Source of the DNA: Bemisia tabaci
Lineage: Eukaryota > Arthropoda > Insecta > Hemiptera > Aleyrodidae
Assembly: GCF_918797505.1 (NCBI RefSeq)
Contig: NC_092794.1
Location: forward strand, 79,273,345 to 79,337,344
Length of the DNA: 64,000 nucleotides
Direction: 5' to 3'
Below the pieces are notes generated by a model. The model had not been told where the DNA came from and did not search any database. It was given only the letters and a program-made list of their open reading frames with translations. Both the position numbers and the translations under genes were made by a program. Of the stretch, positions 1-12,243 are shown piece after piece (the first letter of the stretch is position 1; every line of letters starts with the position of its first letter).

Positions 1-246
1 TATCCCTGTTGCAGTCAATCCTTTGAACATCTTATCTGAAATTTTGCCCCCGAATTTTTCCCAAAAACATGAAAAATAAAAACACAAATAAAATGGGTGG
101 ATAACAACGATTCAAATAACGCTATGAAGTCCCTGAATTCGACCTCCTCTCATACAGCGGATTGGATAGTTCGAATCCAGAAGACTTCTTACTGTAAAGA
201 AAATACCTTCGACAATTTGAAGAATAAAAAAATTACAAATTATATT

Positions 247-905
247 TTTGAGTCCGCAACTTGGCAACGCTGCCGCGGGGGGCAAAAAATTTTGTATGGG
301 CATGAAAATTTCAGAAAAGTCACATCTTATACCAGGTTGATACATACTAAAAGTTCAGATCGGTCACGGCAAGGATGAGAGAGAAAAGGTTTAACTTGCC
401 GCCCCGTGCTCAGTGTGCTATTTTACCCTTAAAAAACCGCAAAAATTCGATTATTTTTCAAAAATCTCAAACACTCTACTTCGAAATTGGCCAAAACCCC
501 ATCAGGCAGTACTCTACTACAACTTACAATTTGAATTTTTGATTTTGAATGGAAATCACACTCCGAAACCTTCATTTTATCATTCAATTCGATATTTTGG
601 AGTCCGCAACTTGGCAACGCTGCCGCGGGAGCAAAAAAAATTGTATGGGCATGAAAATTTCAGAAAAGTCCCATCTTATACCAGGTAAAAACATACTAAA
701 AATTCAGATCGGTCAAAGCAAGGATGAGGGAGAGGGGGTTTAATTTGTCGCCCCGAGGCCAATTTTGCTATTTTACCCCTAAAAAACCACAAAAATGCGA
801 TTATTTTTCGAGGAGCTCCGACAACCTATTTCGAAATTGCCCAAAAACCCATCAGGGGGTACCCCACTACAACCTCCAACTTGAATTTTTGATGTACAAC
901 AAAGT
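247..905. repeat. Two-unit tandem repeat, period about 350 bp
   Basis: A unit beginning near GAGTCCGCAACTTGGCAACG at 250 recurs at 600. Further landmarks (TTCAGATCGGTC, CAAAAATTCGATTATTTTTC) also recur at 349-350 bp. The second unit merges into other repeat sequence near 900. Both contain small ORFs in shifted positions, with no sign of selection. It is probably a satellite-like or element-internal duplication. Confidence 0.85.
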
Positions 906-1528
906 CGCATTTAAAGTGAGTTCAGGGGCACCGTGGGGGGGGGGGCCCTATTTTAAAAATCGGGCCTCCTTTCCGAATCGCAAATTGATTGCATCCAAAT
1001 TGAGGAGCAGAACACAATTACATCTTGAGTGACTCCTAAGAGTTCTAATTGACCCACCTGAACGGCAGAAAGTAACCTCCAGATGAGGGGGGCCTCGCCC
1101 CCGCCAAAAATTTCTCAAGATTCCTCTTTGGTCGCAAAATTGACGTCGATTCTCCAGAAAAAGACGGTCTCCCATGTAATCGACTCCGAGGACTCTATAT
1201 TTCATGTTCCCTGAGCTCCTCGGGGTCGATTACTTGGGAGACCGTCTTTTTCTGGAGAATCGATATCAATTTTACGACCAAAGAGGAATCTTGAGAAATT
1301 TTTGGAGATGGCGAAGCCCCCCTCCTCAGGGGGTTACTTTCTGCCTGTGACTTTTAGCATCGTGACCCCCCATTTACCTCCAAAGGGGGGTCGGAGGGGG
1401 GGGGGGTTCGGGACCACGATATTCGGATTCCTTGGGGTCAATTCCCTATTCAACCCCGCGGTCTCCGACTTCGTACGACCTAAACCAACCGAGAAAAAGG
1501 CCTGGTACGGGTGGTCTGAAACACCCTG
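905..1528. mobile_element. Foldback element, partial (CAGGGTG family 1)
   Basis: Arms at about 1071-1190 and 1217-1343 are inverted copies of each other around a short loop near 1203. The right side runs on to a terminus reading CACCCTG at 1528, followed by TATG. The right-terminal 100 bp match the inverted left terminus at 62599, and the interior (ATCGCAAATTGATTGCATC, near 969) matches 63090. The left arm does not reach a recognisable terminus, so this copy is truncated or rearranged. It encodes no recognisable protein. Confidence 0.75.
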
Positions 1529-1673
1529 TATGAGACACCGATTCCGAGCAATTCAGAAGTAATCTCAATAGATTTGGACATAGATTCACTGATAGATAAG
1601 GATACCCCGGACCTAAGGCAGTGGATGCGGTAAAATCGATTAAAGCTATGTTTCTCATTACCCAATCGACAGG

Positions 1674-1755
1674 GCAGCGGCGGGATCCGAACCCGCCATC
1701 ACATGGATCGATCACGACTGAATATCGACGCCGCTATCCACTGCGCCACGGTAGC
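1674..1755 (-). repeat. tRNA-derived sequence (SINE head or tRNA pseudogene)
   Basis: On the minus strand an A-box-like TGGCGCAGTGGATAGCGG (1731-1748) is followed about 40 nt later by a B box GGTTCGGATCCCG (1681-1693) with flanking GGCGG/CCGCC pairing like a T stem. The sequences where acceptor arms should be do not pair convincingly, so a working tRNA gene is unlikely. It is more likely the pol III promoter head of a SINE. Confidence 0.5.
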
Positions 1756-1768
1756 TGGTCAGAGCTGA

Positions 1769-2337
1769 GTCAAATGCAAACAATTTATTCTTTAAGGCTT
1801 ATGGTTCCTACTCCCTCCTTCTTCTTCGCCCAGTGAATCAAGTTTTCTGATTGGCTAGAACGGATATATTTCTCTCAACTCAGTTTTTGAACACTGTATT
1901 CCAATTTCGGCTCATCTATCGCCCATCCATCGAGTGGAATGGAATAATCTCAGTAGAGAATCGCAAATAGTTTGATTTCATGTAGATGTGCCATACTCAG
2001 ATCGGATTTGCAGATCTACAGCCGAGATCTTTGAAAGTAAATAATCAGCGTCCAACTCGCACACCACAACATTGCCTTACTTTCTAGAAATCAACGAGTA
2101 TTTTCAAAGTTGCTAGCAGTAACCTTTGTTATAGACTTTCTATGAGGTACGACAACATTTCCTTACCTATTTTATGACTCCTTAAATATTACTACTTTTG
2201 GCCGAGACTCCAGGTAACTCACCACAAGAAAATGAGATAAATACACATCTCAAAGTTAAAATGGACATAATGAAATACGAAGTTTCGTGCCTGACTCGGG
2301 TGAATCCGCAGAGAGGCCGCTCAGCTCAATCTAAGCT
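1769..2337. other. No gene seen
   Basis: AT-rich sequence upstream of the copia element with no ORF of note and no repeat I could match elsewhere in the window. It ends at the TG of the 5' LTR. Confidence 0.5.
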
Positions 2338-2567
2338 TGTTGAACCCTGGAATTAATCATAATCTTGACAACGTCGCTTTATGGCGACTCATACTGCGAG
2401 TCCTATTTCAATGTTGATAAGCACCTGCGTATAGCAGCCCCTTCCCCTTATTAGCTAGTTCGCCAACACATCTCGTCGGACCACGTCCTCTGTTTTCTTT
2501 CAATAAAATATGTAATTCATATTCCAATAATGACTGCTCTAAAATATACCCAAAACACCTATCCTCA
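2338..2567 (+). repeat. 5' LTR of copia element
   Basis: 230 bp, TG...CA ends, and same length as the copy at 7333-7562 with two substitutions seen. An AATAAAA hexamer-like signal lies in the segment CTTTCAATAAAATATG. It should carry promoter and polyadenylation signals. Confidence 0.95.
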
Positions 2568-2570
2568 TTA

Positions 2571-2585
2571 GGTTATGGGCCCAGG
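2571..2585 (+). promoter_or_regulatory. Primer-binding site, initiator tRNA-Met internal type
   Basis: GGTTATGGGCCCAGG follows the 5' LTR after three bases. It is complementary to the anticodon stem-loop of initiator tRNA-Met, not to a tRNA 3' end. Priming from a half-tRNA-Met is an established peculiarity of insect copia, and this is a main reason to call the host an insect. Confidence 0.85.
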
Positions 2586-3024
2586 ATTACGCGGTATTGT
2601 CGTCCTGTGGATTAATGTGTTTTGTGGTTCCTGTGGAATAATGTGACTCGATGCTCAGAAAAGGGCAGAAACTGAAAACTACTTTCATCATGTTGTGCAC
2701 CGAATAATATAAACTAAAACCCCGTTCTTTGTGTCTAAAATTAAAAAATTTAAAACCAATTTTGTGAAGGAATGAAATACCTAAAAATTAAAAATTAAAA
2801 CCCAATGTGTGAAAAATAAAATTAAAATTAAAAAAATTAAAATTTTTTGTGAAGAACTAAAGTGACAGTACTTAATTCTGAACTTTGTGAAACTAGAAGT
2901 TCAGAAAAATTAAAATAACTTTGAATTTTATAAAATTCGGAACTCTTTGAACTTTTGAAAGATAAGAAAAATTAAAATCATTCTGAACTTTGTGAAATCT
3001 GAAAGACTAAAGTAAAAATTAAAA

Positions 3025-6000
3025 ATGGATAACATCAAGCGCGATGAACTTAGAGACATTGAAAAACTGAAAGATACCAGTAATTTTCAGTTTTGGAAAT
3101 TCCAAGTTACAATTGTTTTGAAAGCTGGAAATGCGTACGAGATAATGACGGGACAAAGTGTGAAACCTGCAGCGGATGGAGAAGATGGAAAGAAGGACCA
3201 AAAACAACTCAAGGAATGGCAGAAAGGAGACGCTCTTGCACAAAAAGTGATCGTCCAAACGGTGGAGAGAAGTGTGATGATTCATCTCATGAACTGGGAC
3301 AGCGCAAAAGCAATGTGGGATGTACTTTTGAAACTTTACGAACGAGATGACACCGAACAAAGATGCCAACTTCTGGAGGAATTTTTCAACGCTAAATATC
3401 AGAAAGGTACTTCCATCATGAGCCATGTGAGTACTCTGGAGAATCTCTACACTAGATTGAATGCTATTAAGGGAAACGTGTCTGAGCAAATGTTAATAAC
3501 TAAAATTATAACAACCCTACCTAGTCATTACAGCTATTTTTCTGCAGCTTGGGAAGCCACAGCTACTGAGAGTAAAACTTTGGTAACTTTAAAATCACGA
3601 CTCGTGGCTGAGGAAAATTGGCACAAAAGCCAAAAGGCTGAACCTGAAGGCTTAGCTTTCAGAGCACAAGTGCTGAAATGTTACAATTGTAATAGAGTAG
3701 GGCACCGTTTGAAAGAATGTAGGGATAAAATTGTCTGTAATCTATGTAACAAACCGAATCATGTTGCCAAATTTTGTAGAAATAAAAATGGCAGTGCGCG
3801 TGATAAAACTGATAACAAAAATAAAGGGTCTCATCCTCCTTGTGGAATTTGTAAGAAGACTAATCATCTAGAGGCACAATGTTTTTTTAGAGATAAGAAT
3901 GAAAGTGATGAGAAAAATAAGAGAAATAAGAATGGTAAACCTGTGCTTATGGCAAACAATTTGCACGGCGGTGACGTCAAAACATGGGTCATTGACTCCG
4001 GTGCTACGTCACATATCTGTCGTTCTAGGGAATATTTCACTGAATTCGTTAAGTGTGATCACAAAATTGGTGTTGCCAAAGAGGGCGAATTTTTGATCGC
4101 CAGAGGAATAGGAGTGATTCATTTTGATCGATTTATTTTACTTGATGTGTATTATATCCCTGAAGCGTCTAGAAATCTAATTTCCATAAGTGTAATAACC
4201 CAGCAGGATGGTCAGGTATTCTTTGATAAAAATGAAGTAACAATTAAAAAAGATGGTAAGTTTGTATTTAAAGGTACTCAGGATGAATCAGGTCTCTTTA
4301 TTGCAAATACAGAGGTTTGTGAACCAAGTGCAATTAAAGACGAGGATATGAAAGGTACCGCTTTCCTCACTAGCCCTGCATTAGATTGGCACGCAAAAAT
4401 GGGGCATTTGGGTAAAAATAACATGTTATAACTGGTAAAAATGGCCGAAGGCATTAATTTAACTGAAAAGGACATTCTGAGCATGTGTGACAAAGAAGAT
4501 AATTGTGATGTTAGTTTGCGAGCAAAACTAACTCGAACCCGATTCGGAAAAGAAAGAGAAAGAGCAAAACGGAAATTAGAAATAATACATACAGACTTGT
4601 GTGGCCCTATTGAGCCTGATACATGGGACAATAAACGTTATATTGCAACTTTTACTGATGAATTTTCAGGATTTCTGATGGTCTCTCTGCTGACATACAA
4701 GAGTGAACTTTTTGAGAACTTAAGAGACTACGTAACACAAGCTGAGACAAAATTTAATCTAAAAGTAAGTAAAATAAGATGTGACCGTGGTGGAGAATAT
4801 ATGAGTGCAGATTTAAAAGACTGGTGCCGAGAAAAGGGAATAGTTTTGGACTATAGCCCCCCGGCAACTCCCCAATTAAACTCGACAGCAGAGAGAACAA
4901 ACAGAGTGCTCCCGGAACGTGCTAGAGCACTCATTTTTGAAGGGAATGTCGATAAGAAATTATGGGGTGAGGCAGTTTACACTGCAACACACCTTCTAAA
5001 CCGTAGCCCTAAGTCTTGGTTAAATTGTACACCATATGAAAAATGGTATGATAAAACTCCAAATCTTAATATCTGCAAATATTTGGTTCTATGGCTTACG
5101 CCAAGAATTTAAAACATTTGAAAAAGCTCGACGAAAGGTGTCAAAAGTATACTCTAGTTGGTTACGCAAGTAATGCATATAGACTTTGGGACGAAAAAGA
5201 CGAAAAAATAATAGTATCAAGAGACGTTGCATATATAAAACCAAGTAACAATAAACTTTTGGATGCAGAAAATGTGTGTGATCCATTTGAGGATCTGTTT
5301 AAAAGAGAGGAGAGTGAATCAGAAAAATCAGAAGAAAATTTTAGTGCAAATGAGGTTGAAATGCATCAAGATGAGACAGAGGAAGAGATTCATCAAAATA
5401 ATGCAAACGAGACGGAGGGAGAGCCTCTTCAAAACATTCAAAATGAGACAGAGGAAGAAAATCTTCAAAAAGAACAAAACGAAGTCTCAACACGTGCTGG
5501 ACGTGTTACAAAACAATCTCAATTCTATGGAGATCCAGTACCGAGTAGTTGTATCCTTTTGACATTTTCCGACGCAGTAACTGGACCAGATGGTCACAAA
5601 TGGAAAACTGCTATCGAAGACGAAATAAATTCGTTAGCAGAAAACGGAGTCTACAAATTAGTGGACGAAAAAAAAGCAAAAGGGGCAAAAGTACTGTCTA
5701 ATAGATGGGTATTTAGAATTAAAGATAATGGTCAATACAAAGCTCATTTATGCGTTCGGGGAAATGAGCAAAAAGAAGACGACTTCGACTATGAAGAAAT
5801 TTTTAGTCCCGTAACGAACGAAAGTTCAATAAAAATTATGTTTGCTTTAGCTCTCCAATACAATTATAAAATACTGAAATTTGATGTAAAATGTGCTTTC
5901 TTGTATGGAAATTTAGAGGAGAATGTTTTCATGAAAATACCCGAAGGTTATACTAAGTATAAGAATAAAATTTTCAAACTTCTGAAAGCACTTTATGGGC

Positions 6001-7061
6001 TCAAACAGTCGCCTTTACAATGGTTTAAAAGATTGACTGACTTTCTTGCGAAATGTGGATTAAAACAGCTGAAATCTGATAGGTGCGTTTTCAGAAATAC
6101 TAAGGGCACACTTTGGCTCGCCATTCATGTTGACGATGGTCTGGTTGTGAATAAAAATGTTGATGAGAAAAATCATTTAGTAAAAGCCATGCAGAGAGAA
6201 TTTAAGCTCACATTGGAGGAGAACCCTACGTGTTACTTAAACATAAAAATCGAGGTCAAGGGCGATACATTAAAATTGTCACAGGAAGCGTATGCGAACT
6301 CAATCATAAATTCCTTTAACATGAGTGACTGTAAACCTGTTTCAACGCCGATGGAGCCCGGTCAGATGATAGAGAGAACCGGAAACTCCGCCGACGATTT
6401 CCCATACAGGCAAGCCGTTGGAAGTTTGCTTTATCTCAGTAACAAGGCGCGTCCTGACATTTCTTTTGCTGTCAGCTACGCAAGTCGTCACATGGAGAAG
6501 CCTGAGAAAATTGATATCGATATCATAAAACGAATACTGAGATACTTAAGGGGCACCACTGGGGATGGTGTCATGTTTGAACGGTCAACCGAATCTGAGT
6601 TAACTTTATCAGCATTCTGCGACGCCAGCTACGCTGACGATTTAATCACCCGGCGAAGCACCTCGGGATATATGGTACTTTTGAACGACAACCCAGTCAG
6701 CTGGGCATCCCGAAGGCAACCAATAGTTGCCACGTCAACCACAGAGAGTGAGTATATTGCGTTGGCGGATACTTTGAAAAATCTATTGTTTTTAAAATCC
6801 TTCATAGAAGAATTGACGGACAAACTAGTTCGATGCATTTTGAAAGAAGATAACCAAGGGACTATAAGAGTTGTAAAAAAGGGTCAATTCAATAGACGAT
6901 CCAAGCACATAGATGTCCGTTACCATTACGTGCATGAGAAATTTTCGGAGGGTTTTTTCAAAATTCAATACTGTCTATCGAGCGAACAACTTGCCGATAT
7001 GCTCACCAAACCCCTCCCGAAACTAAAATTCATATCACTCAGAGATAGGGTTGTGAAATAA
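3025..7061 (+). pseudogene. Copia gag-pol polyprotein, broken by one stop and one frameshift
   Basis: The ATG at 3025 opens a frame of 468 codons that stops at TAA 4429-4431. The same frame resumes at once (Met at 4441) and runs to about 5075, where the frame shifts and continues to 7061. Gag ends in three CCHC knuckles (residues 219-232, 238-251, 273-286). The protease motif WVIDSGATSHIC is at 321-332. The integrase zinc finger has its HH pair before the stop, but the expected CxxC reads CDVS. The integrase catalytic residues are at codons 4594 (D), 4783 (D) and 4891 (E), with 35 residues between the last two. Reverse transcriptase shows HVDD at 6126-6137. RNase H and the C-terminal QLADMLTKPL motif follow. 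Copia normally makes one polyprotein of about 1,400 residues, which this would match without the breaks. Confidence 0.95.
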
Positions 7062-7320
7062 TTTCTGAAATAATTCTATTTACCATGCTTTTCATTATTT
7101 CTTTTTTTCAGTGTATATTTCAAACACTCTCTGAAATCTTCATATAATTCTATGTTTTCTTTTCTATGTTTACACAACACTATTAAAAATTTATTTACTT
7201 GTAATAACATTAAGTTTCTTTTTGTAACGATGAGGAGTAGAGTTCTTCCGTAAGAAGGACACATAGGTTTTAATGTAGTACCCATACTATACTAAGCGTT
7301 TTTATTAGAGAAATGTCAAG

Positions 7321-7332
7321 ATTAAGGGGGAG
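7321..7332 (+). promoter_or_regulatory. Polypurine tract of copia element
   Basis: AAGGGGGAG directly precedes the TG of the 3' LTR at 7333. This is the expected plus-strand primer position for reverse transcription. Confidence 0.85.
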
Positions 7333-7562
7333 TGTTGAACCCTGTAATTAATCATAATCTTGACAACGTCGCTTTATGGCGACTCATACTGCGAGTCCTA
7401 TTTCAATGTTGATAAGCACCTGCGTATAGCAGCCCCTTCCCCTTATTAGCTAGTTCGCCAACACATCTCGTCGGACCACGTCCTCTGTTTTCTTTCAGTA
7501 AAATATGTAATTCATATTCCAATAATGACTGCTCTAAAATATACCCAAAACACCTATCCTCA
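7333..7562 (+). repeat. 3' LTR of copia element
   Basis: 230 bp, nearly identical to 2338-2567. Its outer end abuts the left arm of the foldback that begins near 7566. Confidence 0.95.
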
Positions 7563-7565
7563 TTA

Positions 7566-10500
7566 TCGCTATCCGCATTTCCGTCCAAGGGAAGCCCTCG
7601 TCCCTTGACCACATTAAAAGGAGAAATTCCAATTATCTTGCGCACCTCCACTAGGGTGCGGCTCATTCGGGGAAAGTCTGAACTGTTATGACGACACATC
7701 TTCAATCGGTTCCATTAAATGAAAAAATATACCAAAAAAAAGTTCGACTCAAAATTTGAAAATTTAGAGGTCGCTCAGAGGCCTGAAAGTTTACGATTTT
7801 GGCCAAATTTCGTTAAATTTCCTCGAAGTTGATGAATCTTCAGGACAATAAACAAGAGAAAAAGTTACCATTTCTTTCATCCATCATGGTACATTAACCT
7901 CCAATTTGACTTTCCACTCTCTATGATCCTTCGGGTCACGAAAATGACCTCGGTAGGAACCCGCAAAAGCCGTCTATCGTGCGCTCTTAGCGGGAGTTGG
8001 TAGTCACGGCGCACATCAGTTCCAGAGCCCGATTCAGGCGGCATTAATTATAGTATTTCCTTTATTGGTGGTATATGTTTGCAGGTGTTTTTTGGGTCGC
8101 TGATCACGAATTTAAAGTCAATTTTACCCTATCTTTGACTTCAGTATGGTAAAACGGACAATGGAAAATTCACACTCTATACTGGTTTTATAATTTACCT
8201 ATTTGCCTCAGGGCTTGAAAATGAGTCAGTTTAGTCATTTTTTTTTTTTTTTTATTGTGTCATTCGAAAGTAGTAAGTGACCGAAGCTTACAGTTTTTTT
8301 CCTAAATTTTTTTGATGACTGCAAACGGGAGAAAAGTTTATTCGAAAGTGGCAAAAATCAGGGAGGCCTGAAACGGCGTTTGAACTGCGCGCTCGTAGGT
8401 TTCGCATGTACACGTCACGATCAATATGGCGACGGAATGCGTAGTGGAATAATGCACGGCGGCGTCGCGTTGGCGGTATGTTTTTGTTGGTCAATTGGAG
8501 GTTATGTAAGTTACTTTGTTTGAGATTCATATCCATTGTTCTTAATTCTCTAAGCTTTTCAATCAGAATGCGATACAGATGTATGTAGGATATGAAACAT
8601 TCACACAGAACTTAATTAACCTCAAATGAAAAATCGTGATGTCAACATCGGCAGCGTGGCGGTAGAAAGCAGGTCGGTTTCGGCGCCGCCATCTTCCCGT
8701 CTATGACGCGTATGGATTCGAAGACTCACGGCGATCAGTTCAAACACGTTTTCGAGGACCCCTAAAAAGGAAGCGTTATATCTCCGCGAAGACAATTTTT
8801 CGTGAAATTTCAACATGCGCATCATTCTTCTCATACCAAAAACTGTAAGATTCGACTATTTGCAGGCAAATCCCTCCCGAGCTGAACTGACTCATTATAA
8901 TTTTGATGAATTTAATGATTAATCATTAAGAACGATCAATGATTTTACTAATATTAATTTTCTGATGATTATTTTTTGGGGGGGGATGGTGGAAGGGAGG
9001 GATGTTGCAACGTTGAATTGCTTCACGAAGTATACCTATTAACACGATCTGGTTTCAAAATCTGGAGATCCAAAATCGGTACTCGAGAAATACAGAATTG
9101 ATACGCTGAGGAGCACACTTGACATCTCGCTTCTCTGTGAATATGAAAAAATAATTTTTCATAGATCTTTCATCGATCCAAAGGCTTCTCAAATCCTCAG
9201 TATCGTAGCGATGATCGTTTTTTACCCTGCCCATAATTCCTTACAAGCCTATAGACTTAGCACAATACCCAATATTCCTCAGGGAATTTCACGAATATGG
9301 CACAAAATAAATATGATTCGCCACTTTGCACGCATGCTGACCTATTAGTAGTTAGTACTAACGCTACACTTGATTTTAGGACAAAAATCTGCAGCCCATA
9401 TTTGCTCCCCTGAGAGTTCGAACCAAATATGTAATTGTGTGAATATAAAGAATGAGATCATCATTGCCTGCAAGATTATTTACCTCCTCTCGTAGCCATT
9501 GATAATTTTTCTTTCAGTATCATTGTTTGTCGCCTGTTTTGATCGCTCAGTGTGTTCATGATGTTAATATACATATCAAGTTAATTAGAAATTTTGCTAT
9601 TGTACTTTTTGATTTATATTAATTTTGAATTTAAATATCTTTGTTGAATTTTAGGCAAAATCTGACTTTTGCGCTTGTTCATTGTTCATGGGTACTTACT
9701 AAAAATAAATTACAAAATACATGACAACATTTTAGAATTAACGTTGTTCTTGAATTAAAAAATCAACGGGCGCTGAAGTTGAATGCCTTTTCCCCTCTAT
9801 ACTCAATGGTCGAAATGGTATACCAAAAAAAAAGTTGCTATAGTAACATCTGGGATCTTACCACAGCATATTTTTTCGGTGTATGATTAGGACGTCACCG
9901 TCACCCTTTCATCTTATTTTTCCTCGGGCACTTCTTGAAATGCGCAACATACCAAGAGTAGATTTTGAAACCAGATCGTGTTAATTGGTATACTTCGTGC
10001 AGCAATTCAACGTTGCAACATCCCCCCTTCCTCCCTCCCCCGAAAAAAAATAATCATCGGAAAATTAATATTAATAAAATGATTGATCGTTCTTAATGAT
10101 TAATCATTAAATTTATCAAAAGTATAATTTTCAGAGCCAAGTAGTTAAATTATAAATCCAGTATGGAGTGTGAATTTTCCATCGTCCGCAAATTTACCAT
10201 ACTACAGTTAACGATAGGGTAAAATCGACTTTAAAATCGTGTTCAGCGACCCGAAAAGCACCTATGCACATATGTTGCACACCAATAAAGGTAATACTCT
10301 AATTAATGCCGCCTGGATCGGGCCCTGGAACCGATGTGCCCCGTGACTCCAAATTCCGGCTAAGAGCGCGCGACAGACGGCTTTTGCGGGTTCCTACCCA
10401 GGTCATTTTCGTGACCCGAGTGATCATAGACAGTGGAAATTTGTCAAATTGGAGTTTAATGTACCATGACGGATGGAAACAATGCTAACTTTTTCTCTTG

Positions 10501-10800
10501 TTTATTGTCCCGAAGATTCATCAACATCGAGGAAATTTTACGAAATTTGGCCAAAATCGTAAACTTTCAGGCCTTTGAGCGACCTCTAAATTTTCGAATT
10601 TTGAGCTGAAATTTTTTTGGTATGTTTTTTTCATGTAAAGGAACCGATTGAAGATGTGTCGTCATTACATTTCAGACTTCCCCCAAATAAGCCGCACCCT
10701 AACCTCCACCCACGAGTTCGAAGTAAAAAATATCGGAAACTACATAAACGCTGCGGAAAGCCTTCGGCCACCCTAACACCAAATGCCGCTAACCGCAAAC
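7566..10800. mobile_element. Large foldback element, about 3.2 kb, with unequal arms
   Basis: The left arm (about 7610-9062) and right arm (about 9960-10720) are inverted copies. Matching landmarks are ATGACGACACATCTTCAATC (7688) with its complement near 10650, the AACACGATCTGGTTTCAAAA segment at 9042 with its complement near 9967, and the ATGATTAATCATTAA core at 8911 and 10099. The left arm carries extra sequence from about 8215 to 8900 that has no partner in the right arm. The loop (9063-9959) is about 0.9 kb. No transposase-like ORF is present. Arm similarity is moderate, so it is an older element than the foldback at 21.9 kb. Confidence 0.8.
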
Positions 10801-10921
10801 GTGAGCAGGGAAACCTAAAATGTAAAGAAAGAGGCAGGTCCAACTCTTCCTGAAGGGTTCCTCAACTGCTCCCAGGGGCCAAGTTTCCTAAAACACCGAT
10901 CTCATCGTGATTAGTGAAATC
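10801..10921. other. Spacer, nothing recognised
   Basis: Short unassigned sequence between the foldback and a hAT-like MITE. Confidence 0.4.
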
Positions 10922-11094
10922 CAGTGGCGTGGCGTGCTTTGCGATATTTCGAATGATCTGCTATTTAAACTTACGGGAAAGGATCGATAAACAGGGTGTT
11001 CGCAGCGAACACCTTAATAATCGATTCTTTACTATAGGTCTAAATTACATATCAATCCATGTATCGCAATTCACGCCACAACGCCACGCCACTG
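10922..11094. mobile_element. hAT-like MITE, 173 bp
   Basis: The ends are inverted: CAGTGGCGTGGCGTG at the left and the complement of CAGTGGCGTGGCGTT at the right. A CAGTGGCGT terminus is typical of insect hAT-family elements. The flanking eight bases (GTGAAATC and GATCAGTA) do not match, so the target duplication has decayed or the limits are slightly off. Confidence 0.65.
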
Positions 11095-12243
11095 GATCAG
11101 TAAAGGCATCTAGTGATGAACTATTGAAATTTATTTTGTCTTAGTAAAAAGGAACAATTACTGCTGTTCATTTTTGTAAAGCCTCTGAAAACAAACTTCA
11201 TTCCTCTAAAAAGATTAACTTTACCATGACCTCAACAAGACAAATATCCTTTTCCAAATGTTTCTCATTTTTAGGACAGTACGTAGGTGTTTGTACGCTC
11301 TTGACATAGTATGAGGAGTTACACTCTCATTTTTCATCTCCTCGAAACTAAAACCAATGATGTGTAAAACTGCTATAAAAACTTTTTTCATCCAACTGAT
11401 CATAGATGTTTTGGTTCTTTTCAGAAACTGGAATAATTCATTTAAACTCTGGCATCTACGAAACTGGTATGAAGTTAAAATAGTCCACTCAACCTGAAGG
11501 AAGCATTCTTCTCGTTTTCTCCACTACTCTCTACAATTGTACGATGAGCTGAATTGATGTTTGCGCTTGATGGAATAGATATCAGAACCTTAGTGTATTT
11601 TAAATTTTGTTATTTTTTCTTGTTATTAAGTAGAAGGCTAATAAAAAATAGAAAACTTCTCATTGTAAAAGAAGCAGTAATTAATTAAACAGGAGAGTTG
11701 GGATGGTTGAGACTTTTGAGTTTGATTGGTTTCGGTTATAACAACTGAATTTGTTTGCAACAATGGGTATGTTGCACCTATTTTTTAAAAATTCATTTTC
11801 TAGTAGTGTGCATCATTCTGAGCATAATGAACTTCTCACGGAATTTTTTGACCCCTTAAACACCCTCCAAAGAGCCCCTTAAAGTTCAAAAACTTTTGGC
11901 GGGAAAATTTAAAACCAAGAATGGCGGGAAAGTATAGCCGTTGTGTGACGTCACTACTTGTACTCGACGTTCGTTTATTTTACAAGTTCATGAATTCCCC
12001 CGTGACGAATAGAGGCAAATTTACAAATGGATTTCTCAGACAGTTGGAGGCCGTATTCATCAAACGTCCTTGAGATAATAAGCTCTTTATACTCTCTAGT
12101 TGATAAGAACATCACTAGAAACTTACAAATCGCATCAGGACATATAATTATCTCCGATGTATCAAAGCCAGATCAAAGCATGTCACGATAGTGAGGTTAT
12201 GTTTACAATCTTATCTGGTATACATATAAGTCCTATTTCCATA
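11095..12243. other. No gene seen; AT-rich spacer
   Basis: I find no conserved coding segment or element boundary in this 1.15 kb. Small ORFs here have no recognisable domain. A TGACGTCA sequence occurs near 11948. Confidence 0.45.

Larger units (their letters stand above)
2338..7562 (+). mobile_element. Copia-type LTR retrotransposon, full length, inactivated
   Basis: It has two 230-bp LTRs starting TGTTGAACCC and ending CTCA, a primer-binding site just inside the 5' LTR, a gag-pol reading frame in the copia order (gag, protease, integrase, reverse transcriptase, RNase H) and a purine-rich tract before the 3' LTR. The LTRs differ at only two positions that I found (G/T near the start and A/G in the CTTTCARTAAAAT segment), so insertion is recent. 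No matching target duplication is visible: the five bases before are AAGCT and those after are TTATC. The coding region carries a stop, a frameshift and an altered zinc-finger cysteine. The leader (2568-3024) is very A-rich with repeated AAAATTAAAA motifs. Confidence 0.95.

Noticed and set aside
2333..7567. Target-site duplication for the copia element
   Set aside because: The five bases on either side (AAGCT, TTATC) do not match, and shifting the LTR limits does not help.
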